This document shows positions 1 through 10,251 of a stretch of 64,000 bases of DNA, in pieces (the first letter of the stretch is position 1; each line of letters opens with the position of its first letter). The DNA is taken from assembly GCA_020881915.1 (NCBI GenBank), contig JAJFPB010000004.1, forward strand, positions 1,178,001-1,242,000, read 5' to 3'. The stretch comes from Paramyrothecium sp. XJ0827 (taxonomy: Eukaryota; Ascomycota; Sordariomycetes; Hypocreales; Stachybotryaceae). A program made the translations under genes and the position numbers. The notes under the pieces were generated by a model. That model had not been told where the DNA came from. It did no database searches and saw nothing but the letters and a program-made list of their open reading frames with translations.

Positions 1-482
1 TAATCGCCTGCCCGAGCTCGTGGACCGAAGTCCCATGCTGGTCATTTCCTATTCTTGCAACATAAGGCTTAGGTTGCAGTGGATCACCACCTACTGCCCT
101 GCGACACATCCCTGGTCGCTCCTCCGCATGGACCCTGTCGATGGCTTGACGTGGTGAAGACCGCTATACCGGAATCTCACTTGGACGTTGGAAAGGGACT
201 TTATTAAATCCAAACAGGACGCAGCTGTGATCAACATTGTTTCTCTCTCTATATCTCTCTTTTCCTTACAGTCATTCATTCATTCATTTCCTTTTCTTTC
301 CTTTCATTCAAACACACATTCGTTCTTTTTTAATTCACACATTCTTTTCTTCTAGGGTTTAATACTGGCTTGTTTTTCCTTGTCATCTTACAACAATCAA
401 GTCTAGCTATCAAAACCACATCATCAGTTCAAATACCAAAACATCACATTCACTTCAAGCCGATCAAGAATCAAGAAGAAAA
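1..482 (+). promoter_or_regulatory. 5' flank and probable leader of the bZIP gene
   Basis: No coding region is supported. From about 240 to 400 the + strand is strongly T/C-rich, with a short CATT tetranucleotide run at 273-288, as is common in promoters and 5' leaders of filamentous fungi. The bZIP start codon follows at 483. I see no TATA box I would defend. Confidence 0.4.
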
Positions 483-1273
483 ATGGACACCAAGTACCAC
501 ACCGAGGTCCCCAACATGGCCGCTTACAACGTCCACACCGACTGCTACGAGGAGATCGACAGCTCGAGGCTGACTCCTGCTCCTCAAGCATACAACTGGG
601 ATGGCTACTACGCTTCCGTGAGTTTCAACCCATCCGTCTCTACTCAGGAATGACACTTGCTAATAATCAATCGAACAGACCAGCCCCAACATGTCTGACG
701 CCGTCTCTCTGGTCTACTCGAGCCCCAAGAGCACAACCAGCGACTCTCCCGCTCTCGCCTCGCAAGAGCGTCTGGGAAGCCTGAACAGGGCTTCCAGCGC
801 TCCTCCCAAGAGGAAGCGCGAGAACCGCTACAAGGACGCCCCTCCCTCTGTCCTCTCGGTAAGTCCAATAGACACACACTCAAGCAAACATCCAGCATAC
901 TAACTGTGACGTTCAGCGACGACGAGCACAGAACCGTGCTTCCCAGCGAGCCTACCGTGAGCGCAAGGAGCAACGCATCCGCGACCTGGAGCAGCTCCTG
1001 GAGGAGGCCCACCGCAAGCAAGAGTCGCTGAGCCAGGCCTTCATGGCCCTGCAGGCAGACTACGACAGCCTGCGCGCCGGTCAGCCCAACCATCACCACG
1101 ACCTCCACCAGAGCCTCCATCACCAGCAGCCACCTCCCTACGCCCCCGTCCAGCCCATGGTTGGCCTGGGCCTCGGGCACGCCGGCCTCGACTACGTCCT
1201 CCCTACGACGCAGGCCGGTGCCATGATGGCTCCTCCTCTGTACGCCACCCACGCTATGGCTCCCTACTCTTGA
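483..1273 (+). CDS. AP-1-like bZIP transcription factor
   Basis: Three exons (483-617, 679-858, 917-1273) join in phase to a 223-residue protein; both introns (61 and 58 bp) have GTGAGT or GTAAGT donors. The third exon opens with an arginine-rich basic region containing NRASQRAYR, the Yap/Pap1-type variant of the bZIP contact motif. It runs into a short leucine-zipper-like helix (IRDLEQLLEEAHRKQ). The preceding residues carry a basic patch, PPKRKREN, probably nuclear-localising. The C-terminus is His/Pro/Gly-rich, ends PYS, and has no evident cysteine-rich redox domain. This and the small size set it apart from full-length Yap1, so I call only a nuclear DNA-binding AP-1-like factor. The target genes cannot be read from sequence. 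The start is the first in-frame ATG with a good context. It is convergent with rad52. Confidence 0.9.
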
Positions 1274-1959
1274 TCACCTTCCTCTTGCAACCCAAGGGAT
1301 AAAGGAGGGCGGTCGGGATCATGAAAGGGAAGGAAGGCACGGTTTCTTTTGTGTTTGCTTTCTATCTCCTATGTCTGAGCGAAGCGACAGAAACATATTT
1401 TGGGTTGGGCAGCATCATACATCATTATCATCACACGAAGAGACCACGGCGCATGAATTCCAATGGCAAAGACCATTATTCTTGAAGGCATTTGATTGGC
1501 GTTTAGCGATGTTTTGGAAGGTCTGGGCTACCTTTTTAGAAGGTCTGGATTACCTTTATTTTTGTGTTCTTTTTACTTCACTTCTTCTCAACAATATTTG
1601 AATGGCTACTTCTTATTTTTGCTTTGTATATTCTTTTATCGCTTTGTCTAGTCCAAGATTTTCTCTCTTGCCTTGCGGACGGCCTCCCCGAAATGGGCGG
1701 CAGTGCCATGATGGACAGGGGAACAGGGGCGTAATGAGCAGCTACTCTTTGTAAACCCTTCACATGCTAGGGATTCAATACATCCTTCGCAAAAGAAAAA
1801 AAAATTGGTTCATTAAAATTCATTCTTTGCCAAAGTCCCATCCGTGAGCGCCATAATTTCGCTACCGTAACCTTCCTAAAGAAGTATTTCACAAACCGAC
1901 ATGCGCCCCTTGCACCGATTCCTTCCCAAGGAATACCCATGATCATGCCGATGAAGAAT
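1274..1959. other. Convergent 3' intergenic region
   Basis: This lies between the bZIP stop and the rad52 stop, which face each other. The sequence is AT-richer than the flanking genes, with T-rich runs near 1555-1640 and an A-run near 1793-1804. These are plausible 3' UTRs for both transcripts. Short open frames here have no family resemblance. Confidence 0.5.
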
Positions 1960-3638
1960 CTATGTAACTTTTTGCCTCTTGGCATCTAGTCCGTCTGCCA
2001 TTACTGTATCCGTCGTAGCGGTTCCGTTCGCCGGGATCTCCTGCAACGGGGGTCTTTGGGCACCGCCGTTGTTACCTGCCTCCCCAGGTAGCGATCGCTT
2101 CATCGTCGGTGGGCGATAGGAGTTGCGGTTCGCGAGCGGGCTTCCCGACGCGCCAGGGGCGCCAATGCGGCGTGTATGGTCCAGCGACGGGTTCAAAACT
2201 GCACCCCTTGCAGATGAGACTGCCACGTTAGGAGAAGGGCGCACGGGCGCGAAACTGCTCGTCTTGGCCTCCGCGCTTGCCGCAGCCTGACTGGCGGTGG
2301 GGGCGACGTGCTGCCCGTTCCTTGCAAGTGGCTTTGAGGACGAGTGGTCGATGCCGGGAGTCTTGCGAATGGACGGACTCTCGGCCTTCGGGTTAAAAGC
2401 TTGGTTCGCGCGCGGCATAGCGAGTTGGGAGCCGGTAGGCGCTTCCAAAATCGAAGAAGGAAACAAGCTCACGACTTTGGCGGAGAAAAATCCCACCGAC
2501 TCACCAGGATTTGGCTGCGGTGTAACAGCAGGAGGTTGTGCGTTGGAACTTGCTTGGTTTGGAGGTCGTATCGCCGCTGCCGATGCGGGGCGATTCATCG
2601 GCCCTGCGTTGGAGGCATTATGCGGCATAGGACGCTTTTGCCCCTGGTTCGGTGTCTGTGGCGGACGATTGTCGTTTCCCTGGATCGGCTTGTGTGGACC
2701 TGACGCAGGCTGTGGTTGTCGTGGTGCAGATTGCTGTGGCATATGTGTATTACTAGGCAACATAATCTCATCGGGGTGGCCTTCGCCTGGCACGCAAAAG
2801 TCCGCTCCGTCAAGTTCTGTGTTAGATTAGTGCCTTGATTCTACCAGAGATCCTAAAGAGAATGCGCTCACCTCCAAAGAAGTCGTCAAAGGAATCCTCA
2901 GGCTCCAGCTTGAAGGGGCCAGGCGGCGGGGGAGGTTGGGCAGGCTGCGCAGGCTGCGCAGTATTACCCATGGACTCTGACTTGGTCGGCTCCTTCTTCA
3001 CAAAATCGGCGTGGCGATGCAGATTGTCTGGGTGAAACTTCTTAGTAGGTTGCACTTTGATCTTTGTAACTTGCTTGACGTAGTCTTGGTCGTAGATGCA
3101 GTTTCCTAGCACACTGCCAAAGCTTCGTAAGGCTCGCTTCAACCCGTCCGTGGTGCCTTCTTTCTTCGCCTTCTCGAATGCCATGGCTTTTCCCTTTGCA
3201 TTCTCGATCGACCCGTATCCGATGTCCTCATGGTACGTGCCGTTCCGGAGCGTAACCCGTACAATGACTGATAGTCCGATGCTGACTCGCTGTGTCTGAG
3301 GATTCTCGTCGGCAAAGTCGACCTGGATGTTTTGGATCGAAGAGGACCAGCCGTTGAATCCGAAGACTTCATTTGCTAATGTGATGACCTTCTCTGCTGT
3401 GAGGTAGTGGACTCTTGAACCGCCGGGACCCGATCGGGACGAGATGTATTCCGGCCCGAGCTGCTTATCGAGCTTTGATGAGATTGCGGTGATCTCTTCC
3501 TGTGTCCATTCGCTCCCCTGGGGCTTCGTTTCGTCAAACGGATTTGTCCATGGCGTATGTTGATCACCTGGGCTGCGCAGCGATTAGCTGGGGTATCGGG
3601 GCAAGTTGTTTGAGCAGAGGAGCTGCATACGCAGGCAT
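1960..3638 (-). CDS. rad52: DNA repair protein Rad52
   Basis: The minus-strand exons are 3638-3631, 3572-2872 and 2816-1960, giving 521 residues. The first exon is only 8 nt (ATG CCT GC). Splicing restores MPAPGDQHTPW, the expected start of fungal Rad52, and reading through without splicing meets a stop. Residues about 20-185 are the Rad52/Rad22 annealing domain, ending in the very conserved stretch around GLKRALRSFGSVLGNCIYD. The C-terminal half is Pro/Gln/Asn-rich. An FFSA at residues 346-349 sits where yeast Rad52 has its FVTA Rad51-binding motif, and the protein ends in a basic KRQKVT. In the family, Rad52 anneals single strands and loads Rad51 on RPA-coated DNA in nuclear homologous recombination. 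The identification is firm; the micro-exon is inferred from frame and homology. Confidence 0.95.
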
Positions 3639-4753
3639 TTTGAAGCGGTCGACTGCACCACTTTGTCATTCAGATTATTTGACAACGTTCAAGCGAGGAA
3701 GCCTACACCAGAAGCAAAAAAAGTGCGTAGCAAACCCTTGTTCTTGATTTCGCTGTGGTGCTCGGCGTGATTGTAGCTTGTCGCGCCCACGTCCAACACG
3801 TCAATCGCGTTTCCACTTTCGCCACGGGGTGGACGGGTCAGCACGTGATGATATGGGTGCCTACCTTGTCTACACACCCCACCCCCATCATACCTGAAGG
3901 CGCTATCAGTCAGCATGTAAACCACTGAGGCTATTGGCCTCTCATCTCGGCCGTTTTTTTATGTTTTCTGATGTTCTATTTAAACGCATTCTAACCTTAT
4001 GTTTATGTCTATGACCTGTTGATATAACTTGCTTAGCCAATCCTGGTTGTCTAAGCCTTTCTATTAGCCTACATAAACTTTCACCCAGCTGACTTGATGA
4101 TTGCATTAGGTGCTGGTAGGTAAGGTATTCACATGCGACACTAAATAACAATCTTGTGTAAGTGCGCGCATGTGTCCCTGACATTGTGGCAAGGAATCTG
4201 GCTCTGCATGGCCAGCATATTGAGGGCTATGGCACAGCTTTCGTCTGCTCTGGTTCGCGGTTTGCTCTCATAAGCTGTGCCTTGGCAGTTGGCAGGGTGT
4301 GAGTTGACACATGAGACACTGAATGGTGTGCATGACTACCTTATATTCTCGTACTAATTATCCACCATGATCTCCTTCCCCACTGAATCGGTTGTTCCAA
4401 AAAGCACCCGAAAACGCAGTCTGATAATTCTCTCGCTTCACCGCTGCAAATGCACGCCGTCCTGAGCCCTCAGATGGTCCCGGGCTAAAGGAGGGCCTAT
4501 GTACACAGGAGATTCAAAACCGTCCATATGACGGATGCAGCCCAGAATTCACGCATCAAGTCCCAACAACCCTTCCGTCGAAAAGAGGGGGATATCAAGT
4601 AAACAAACCAACGCCCCAACCAGCCGTGCAAAAGAAAAATGAGTGCCGTTGTCTATGCTTGCCATGTAGGCTATGAAGAAACTGTCATAAGGTCATTGTG
4701 GAGTGCGCCAATGTCGAGAGCGATATCTTGTTGTCAGCATGCTGCTTGTCGAA
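3639..4753. promoter_or_regulatory. rad52 upstream region and Sts1/Cut8 3' flank
   Basis: No gene is supported in these 1.1 kb. The side next to rad52 should hold its promoter; the minus strand carries an ACGCGA close to the MluI cell-cycle box near 3806-3813, a weak match. The short frames on both strands are not recognisable proteins. Confidence 0.35.
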
Positions 4754-5557
4754 TTACCAGGGGCCAACTCGTACGGGCGAGCCGTATGTCCCAGATATGA
4801 GCTGGTTGAGGATCGAGTTCTGGTCAGCAGCAGGAGTATTCGAGTTAGTGCCAATCCAGCCGACGCTGTTTGTCATTGCAGAAATGGCAGTACCCAGACG
4901 GCCGCCTGACTGCTCATGATGGCGTGTGAGGATCGAATCCCATCCGCCAGAGTGGAGGTTGAATCCGCCGCCCCGTTTACCAGCTTCGTTGATAACCAAG
5001 GCCCATGCTCTTGCAATTTCCTCGTACGCATTCTCCTTGTGGTGACGGTATGTTTGAGGTTCCCAGTCCGGTAGGTCATGGATGAAGTTGGTGGCGCCAT
5101 CGAGAAATTGCAAAGATTTGGTAGGTTGCGTTTCGTTTGGTGGAAGATATTGTGGAGTGAAATCGGAAAGAGCATCGAGAAGAGCGACAAGAGACTCTTT
5201 GACACGATAGTACGTATATTCTGGGCTGGATTCGCCGTAGGGAATGGATTCTTTAAATTTCCGCCTATATTCGCTCAGAACCTCTAGGGCAGAGGCAACT
5301 GTCGGACGTGGTGCCCCGGACACAACCTCATGACCGATATCAGGATGTCTCTCGCATATCCTCTCGAGAACAGTTCGCAGGGAATTGGTGTCCAAAGTTT
5401 CGAGGAGTCTAGGCAATGAGAGCGGTCGACCAATGAGTTCGTTGGATCGGGCCTTCTTCGATGCTCGGGCCAGTGGCCTCGCTGATATGGCCGGAGAGCT
5501 TGAGGGAGACATGGTCTCATCCCCATCTTCGTCGGCCTTGCGTTTTCGGCCGGTCAT
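4754..5557 (-). CDS. Sts1/Cut8-family nuclear proteasome tethering factor
   Basis: One uninterrupted exon encodes 267 residues from an ATG at 5557. The N-terminus is basic and Ser-rich (GRKRKADEDG, SKKARSN), fitting a nuclear protein. A helical core follows with the family signatures LIGRPLSLPRLLETLD, RICERHPDIG, YTYYRVKESLVALLDALSDF and NFIHDLPDW. It ends with the glycine-rich GGGFNLHSGGWD segment and a short tail. Known Sts1/Cut8 proteins tether 26S proteasomes at the nuclear envelope or in the nucleus through the lysine-rich N-terminus; the function here is inferred from that family. Length and domain order match the fungal orthologues I know. It lies on the same strand as rad52, 1.1 kb upstream of it, with no sign of co-transcription. 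Confidence 0.92.
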   Translation of the reverse strand: MTGRKRKADEDGDETMSPSSSPAISARPLARASKKARSNELIGRPLSLPRLLETLDTNSLRTVLERICERHPDIGHEVVSGAPRPTVASALEVLSEYRRKFKESIPYGESSPEYTYYRVKESLVALLDALSDFTPQYLPPNETQPTKSLQFLDGATNFIHDLPDWEPQTYRHHKENAYEEIARAWALVINEAGKRGGGFNLHSGGWDSILTRHHEQSGGRLGTAISAMTNSVGWIGTNSNTPAADQNSILNQLISGTYGSPVRVGPW

Positions 5558-7683
5558 GGTGTGAGGAGAAGAGACTGCGAGGCGTCAGTTCACAGTCGAG
5601 AGGGTATGGAGCACAGGCGGCGGGGATGAAGGCAGGATTCCATGGCTGAGAAAAAAAGGGCACTTACTTGATCTTTGAGGTGTGAGGCGGGGATTATCGT
5701 GGTGAAGGGTAAAGGCAGGAGGCTGTGGCGACATAAGAACGTTCATGTTGAAGAGAAACGCCCTATCAGCAAGGTAGCCGAGGTCTTGGCCGCTGGAAGG
5801 GCGATGGAAATCGACGGCTGCCTCAAATCGAGCGACTGCGGACGACAACAGAAGCAGTGAGGTGTAGCGGACGATGGCGGAGGATGGAGGCCGATCGACG
5901 TGATGGCGGCTCCTCTCGAACGAGGTCGTGGTGGTCGCACGAGGGTCGGCGAGATGGTATCGATTGAGGTGGTGGAAGGATGGAGAAGTAAGCCGGCGGC
6001 AAAAACACAACAGCAGCCGACCGCAAAACTGCGTGCGGGAACAGTGCAGAAAGCGGTCAAGAAAAGCGTTTAGTCGTGGGCCGCACCAAGGGGGAGGAAA
6101 AAGGAAGAAATGTTGCTATGGGCCCGGGAGGGGGTTTAGAAGCCGGGAGTGGAGATGAGAGGATGAACGGGCCTTGTTGCTGGATGGAGACGGAACGTCG
6201 AGAGTTGGTTTTGGCACCGCACAGTAGCGTTAGCAGCTGAGGCAGAGGCAGAGGCAGAGGTACAGGCGGAGGCGGAGGCACAGGCACAGGCACAAGCAAG
6301 GTCGACGCCAAAGGGCAATTGCCAGGCATGGACGGCCACTAGCCGTTCCCCACATGTGCACACGTGATAGAGATGCCGCTGGTGAAAATCGACGTTTTTA
6401 TGCAGCTGCACCGATTTGGATGTCACCGTCTGCCCCCCCTTCCACCTAGAACGCACCTCGGGCCGCCCATACAGTACATGCTCCTCTCTGGCCCGACTTA
6501 TTTTTGGAAGAGGTGCCATCATTCACTCTCGGTGTTCTCCCTGCGAGATGGCCTTCGTGGACGTTGACTGCCCGCAGCATTGTTGCACAACCACTAGCCT
6601 GCGGCACCTAGCAGTTCTAGCGACTAGACTCACACGTACAATTCAGTTCAGCTGATTAGGTTCCACTGTAGATGCCTTACAGCGGGGTGGCGCCAGACGC
6701 TTGGCACTGAAATTCCAGCCCCTCCCCTCCCGTCTCCCAGCCATCGTCAGCTGTCCTCACGCCCACTAGCCCGAAAATATGGTAAGAGGTGTAAGGATGG
6801 GATTCTCTCCAAGGCGCCAATCGTATCAAAACCACGAGACTTAATGAATGCAATTCATTGACAGCCAGGTTACGCAAGGTTAGGTTGTTATTTATTTAGA
6901 GAGAGGGAAAGAGGGAAGGAAAAGGAAAAACTCCGATGTTTGAGTGCTTGAGTGTGCAATGTCCATGCGCACAAGTGCATCCCGAGGCATGAACGCATTG
7001 TGATAGGGCAATCTCCCTATGAACCTGGATATAGCTTACGCTGTATGTCTGACACAGTCTCGAACCAAACCCCCACCAATCTTAGCTATCGTCATCTCGA
7101 TGCCGGTTAGCTGCAAAATCTTCAGAATTGACGCAGCGGACCTTGTAGGGTGCCGTAGGTTCGCCGACACACATGCCCTCCTTTTCCCCCGACCGACTCA
7201 TTTTCAGCTGGGGTCGAAGGAAGATGTAACCCATTGTCTGACTACTTACCTTGTTGGTTCGTACTCGACATACCAGCCAATCGTGCAAGGGCCACGGCGA
7301 AGACCGAAGTTCCATTCACCATCCACGACGAACTGATGGTACGCCAGCGAACCCCTGCCGTGATCGTAGACCTTCCTTTGAGGGCAATTATCATTGCTCA
7401 GCGCAATTGTTTGCATCTTGGATGTACCAAAAACAGAGTACAGCACAATAAAACGGTATTCTCCGGTCTTTGAGCACCGGTGACTCGGGACCAGGCGGGC
7501 CGGGAGCGGACCCACAGCGCCGTCCCTGGACCCCATCAGTGAATTGACTTAGACTTTCGCTTATCTTATCGCCGCAAGTGCCCACCCAAATCCCAAAAAA
7601 TTTCTGGTGCTTCTGGCGATCCCGTCCACTGCAGCCAGGGACAGACTCCGCCGAATCAATATCCCACAACACCGACCGAGATT
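5558..7683. promoter_or_regulatory. Divergent intergenic region between Sts1/Cut8 and Nop13 genes
   Basis: A 2.1-kb stretch without a supported gene. It should hold both promoters, since the flanking genes point away from each other. It contains an imperfect purine-rich hexamer repeat at about 6238-6300. Open frames on either strand are Ser/Pro- or Arg-rich shadows of low-complexity DNA. Confidence 0.4.
6238..6300. repeat. Imperfect 6-bp minisatellite (GAGGCA/GAGGCG/CAGGCA)
   Basis: About ten degenerate copies of a hexamer run in tandem, first GAGGCA, then GAGGCG, then CAGGCA. On the opposite strand it reads as alternating Pro/Val/Leu or Ala/Ser frames, which explains the spurious open frames here. 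Confidence 0.75.
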
Positions 7684-8883
7684 ATGTCGTCGAGCAGCGA
7701 TTCCGAGCCTCAAGTGGACGCGTCCACGTCCGCGGCCAAGCGCAAGGCCGACCTTGACGAGATTGAGGTCGATCTCGCCCTCCCAGAGCCGCCTTCGAAG
7801 CGAGCCAAGCGTGCCTTGAAAAAGGGCAAGGCTGTGCCCGCCAAGGCCAACAGCGACGACGGCAACGAGGACTTGGAAGGCGAGAAGACGGAGAAGAAGG
7901 AGAAGGTCCGTTCAGAGCACAGTGTCTGGATCGGCAACCTGCCCTTCGCCGTCACAGCCCCTCAGCTGCGGAAATGGCTGGTCGACAACTCGGGCGGTGT
8001 AATAACTGACGAGGCCGTCACCCGAGTCAAAATCCCGACTACAAAGGAACCCGGCCGTGACAAGCAGGCCAAGCCTGCGAACAAAGGCTTTGCTTACGTC
8101 GACTTCACGGATATCGGTGCCAAGGTCGCCGCCATTGCTCTCTCCGAGAATGATCTGGGCAGCCGCAAGCTGCTCATCAAAGACGCTACATCCTTTGAAG
8201 GCCGTCCTGAGAAACCAAAGGAGTCGGCAGAGGCTGGAGCGGACGGGGAGCGGAAGAATGGGGTGGAGGCCAAGGACCCCAATGCCAGCCGCAAGGTCTT
8301 TGTTGGCAACATGAGCTTCAAGACCACAGAAGACGATCTACGGAGGAACTTCGAGCGATGCGGTGAGATCGAATGGGTCAAGGTGGCAACCTTTGAGGAC
8401 ACCGGCAAGTGTAAGGGCTTTGGCTGGGTCAAGTTCAAGGAACCAGAAGCTGCGGCCTGGGCCGTCAAGGGCTTCATCAAAATCAAGGAGCAGGTCGAGA
8501 CGGAAGAGGACTTTAACGAGGACAACGACGATGCTGAGGCCGGCGACGGTGAGCCCAAGCAGAAGCAGTTCAAGACGAGGAAGTGGTGGGTGAACCGCAT
8601 GCTCGGCCGCGAGCTGAAGCTGGAGCTTGCAGAGGACGATCAGTCGCGGTACAAGAAGAGGTTCGGCAAGGGCGCGAACAAGGAGCAAGGAGACGCGAGG
8701 GCGCCGAGACCGAGAACCCAGCGGCCGAACAGGGAGGGCAGGGAGCACAAGCACAACGGGGAGGACGAGGGCAAGGCGACGAGCAGGGAAATGAAGCCTC
8801 TGAAGGAGTCGGAGGATCTGCAGGTGGCCAGGTTGACGGGCGCTGTTGTCAAGCATACTGGAACAAAGATGACCTTTGACTAG
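7684..8883 (+). CDS. nop13: Nop13-like nucleolar protein with two RRMs
   Basis: An intronless 399-residue protein. Residues 1-80 are acidic and lysine-rich with bipartite nuclear-localisation-like clusters (KRKAD, SKRAKRALKKGK). RRM1 spans about 81-169, with RNP2 VWIGNL at 81-86 and RNP1 KGFAYVDF at 134-141. RRM2 starts at about 205, with RNP2 VFVGNM and RNP1 KGFGWVKF at 244-251. RRM2 is interrupted by an acidic loop (EEDFNEDNDDAEAGDGE) before RMLGRELKLEL. The C-terminus is basic and Arg/Lys-rich. This order matches yeast Nop13, a nucleolar factor associated with pre-ribosomes, so a role in ribosome biogenesis is inferred. It is followed in tandem after 288 bp by the DsbA-like gene. Confidence 0.92.
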   Translation: MSSSSDSEPQVDASTSAAKRKADLDEIEVDLALPEPPSKRAKRALKKGKAVPAKANSDDGNEDLEGEKTEKKEKVRSEHSVWIGNLPFAVTAPQLRKWLVDNSGGVITDEAVTRVKIPTTKEPGRDKQAKPANKGFAYVDFTDIGAKVAAIALSENDLGSRKLLIKDATSFEGRPEKPKESAEAGADGERKNGVEAKDPNASRKVFVGNMSFKTTEDDLRRNFERCGEIEWVKVATFEDTGKCKGFGWVKFKEPEAAAWAVKGFIKIKEQVETEEDFNEDNDDAEAGDGEPKQKQFKTRKWWVNRMLGRELKLELAEDDQSRYKKRFGKGANKEQGDARAPRPRTQRPNREGREHKHNGEDEGKATSREMKPLKESEDLQVARLTGAVVKHTGTKMTFD

Positions 8884-9171
8884 AAATCTTCAAAACAGAG
8901 ATACCCATTTCTTCATTCAACGCCGGTCGCGGTGCCATGACGCCCTTGTGATTGAGCCCAGTTAGTATTTGAAATCACTTGTCGTATTGGATAGCGCCTT
9001 AGCATCAACTCCATACCCTTTCCCCTCACCTCCCCCATACTCCACATTCTTAGCCTCGGAAACACGCATCACAGCGCCCGCTTACACAGCAGAACCTTTG
9101 AGCAATACTTTGTTCGACAACGCAGGCGCAAGACTTCTTGATAACACAGTAGGATAACTCACGCCACGACC

Positions 9172-9964
9172 ATGTATCAATCACAAGTGACGTTTACGCT
9201 TGACACGATTTGCCCGTGGTGAGTGACAGTTCGTTCGCACGCTTAATTGAAGCTTCATCGACTGACGATTCGTAGGACATTCGTGGCTAAGAAAAGGTGC
9301 AACTAATCATCAAATCCTGATTATTTTAAGAACAGTCGTGCTCATTCACTCCCTCAGATTGGACAAAGCCCTCGAGCAAGTCCGCTCTTCACCAGCCGCA
9401 TCCGCCATCACATTCACGCTTCACTTCGACCCGTATCAGCTGCATCCGGAGCTCCCCGAGACAATCGACAAGCAGGACTGGTACCTCAACACCAAGTTCC
9501 TGGGCAACGCCGACGCGCACAAGTCCCTCCAGGAGCGCCTCGGGGGGCTCGCCGCCGCCGAGGGCAGCGCGCTCCGCTTCGACGGGCCCCTCGGCAACAC
9601 CCTCCAGGCGCACCGCGTGATCCAGCGCGTGCAGGCCGACGAGGGCCCGGAGGCGGCGAACCGCCTGGTCGACGCCCTGTACCGCCGCTACTTCACCGAG
9701 GCGCGGCACCCCGCGGCCGACGACACGCTGCTCGAGGCGTGCGTCGAGGCCGGCCTCGGCGAGGCGGAGGCGCGGGACCTGGTGCAGGACAAGGCGCGCG
9801 GCGAGCGGGACGTCAAGGACCAGCTGCGGAGGGTCGCGAGGGACTTGGACGCCGTGCCCGTGGTGACGGTGGAGGGGAAGAGGAGGGACATCACACTGGT
9901 TGGGGCGAAGGAGGTCGAGGCCTACGTTAAAGCACTCGAGACCGTCATCAAGGAGAGCACATAA
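9172..9964 (+). CDS. DsbA/FrnE-like thioredoxin-fold oxidoreductase
   Basis: Three exons (9172-9218, 9276-9296, 9358-9964) encode 224 residues. The second exon is only 21 nt and codes the WTFVAKKR region. The acceptor at 9357 is the only one near there that keeps frame and gives the family signature KKRLDKAL. The protein starts with a beta strand ending in CPWT and continues FDPYQLHPELPE, then an all-helical insertion, and ends with the cis-proline strand VPVVTVEGKR. This is the DSBA-like family that includes bacterial FrnE and 2-hydroxychromene-2-carboxylate isomerase. The usual second active-site cysteine is replaced (CPWT rather than CxxC), as in many fungal members, so classical disulfide exchange is doubtful. 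No signal peptide is visible. Exon 3 is very GC-rich. The substrate is unknown. Confidence 0.88.
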
Positions 9965-10251
9965 TTTTTTAAGGTTTTTATTTTATTCAAAAAGGGCATA
10001 AGGGCATACATGGCTACATGTAAGGAATCTGTATGTACAGCTCGACTCTTCAAAACGCGAGTGAAAGAAAGTGGAAAATACATCCAAAGAAATAATGGAA
10101 GAAGACGTTATGTCGTTAAAAACTTCGTGTCATCACGTTTCATGACGGACATCGGGGGGCGCCCTGAGCGCGACCTGCTCCTGAAGAGCTCTCTTAAAAC
10201 TTTTTTTTTCCTCTTGTCATCGCCACTTCTCTCTTCATATTATTCGTGGCT

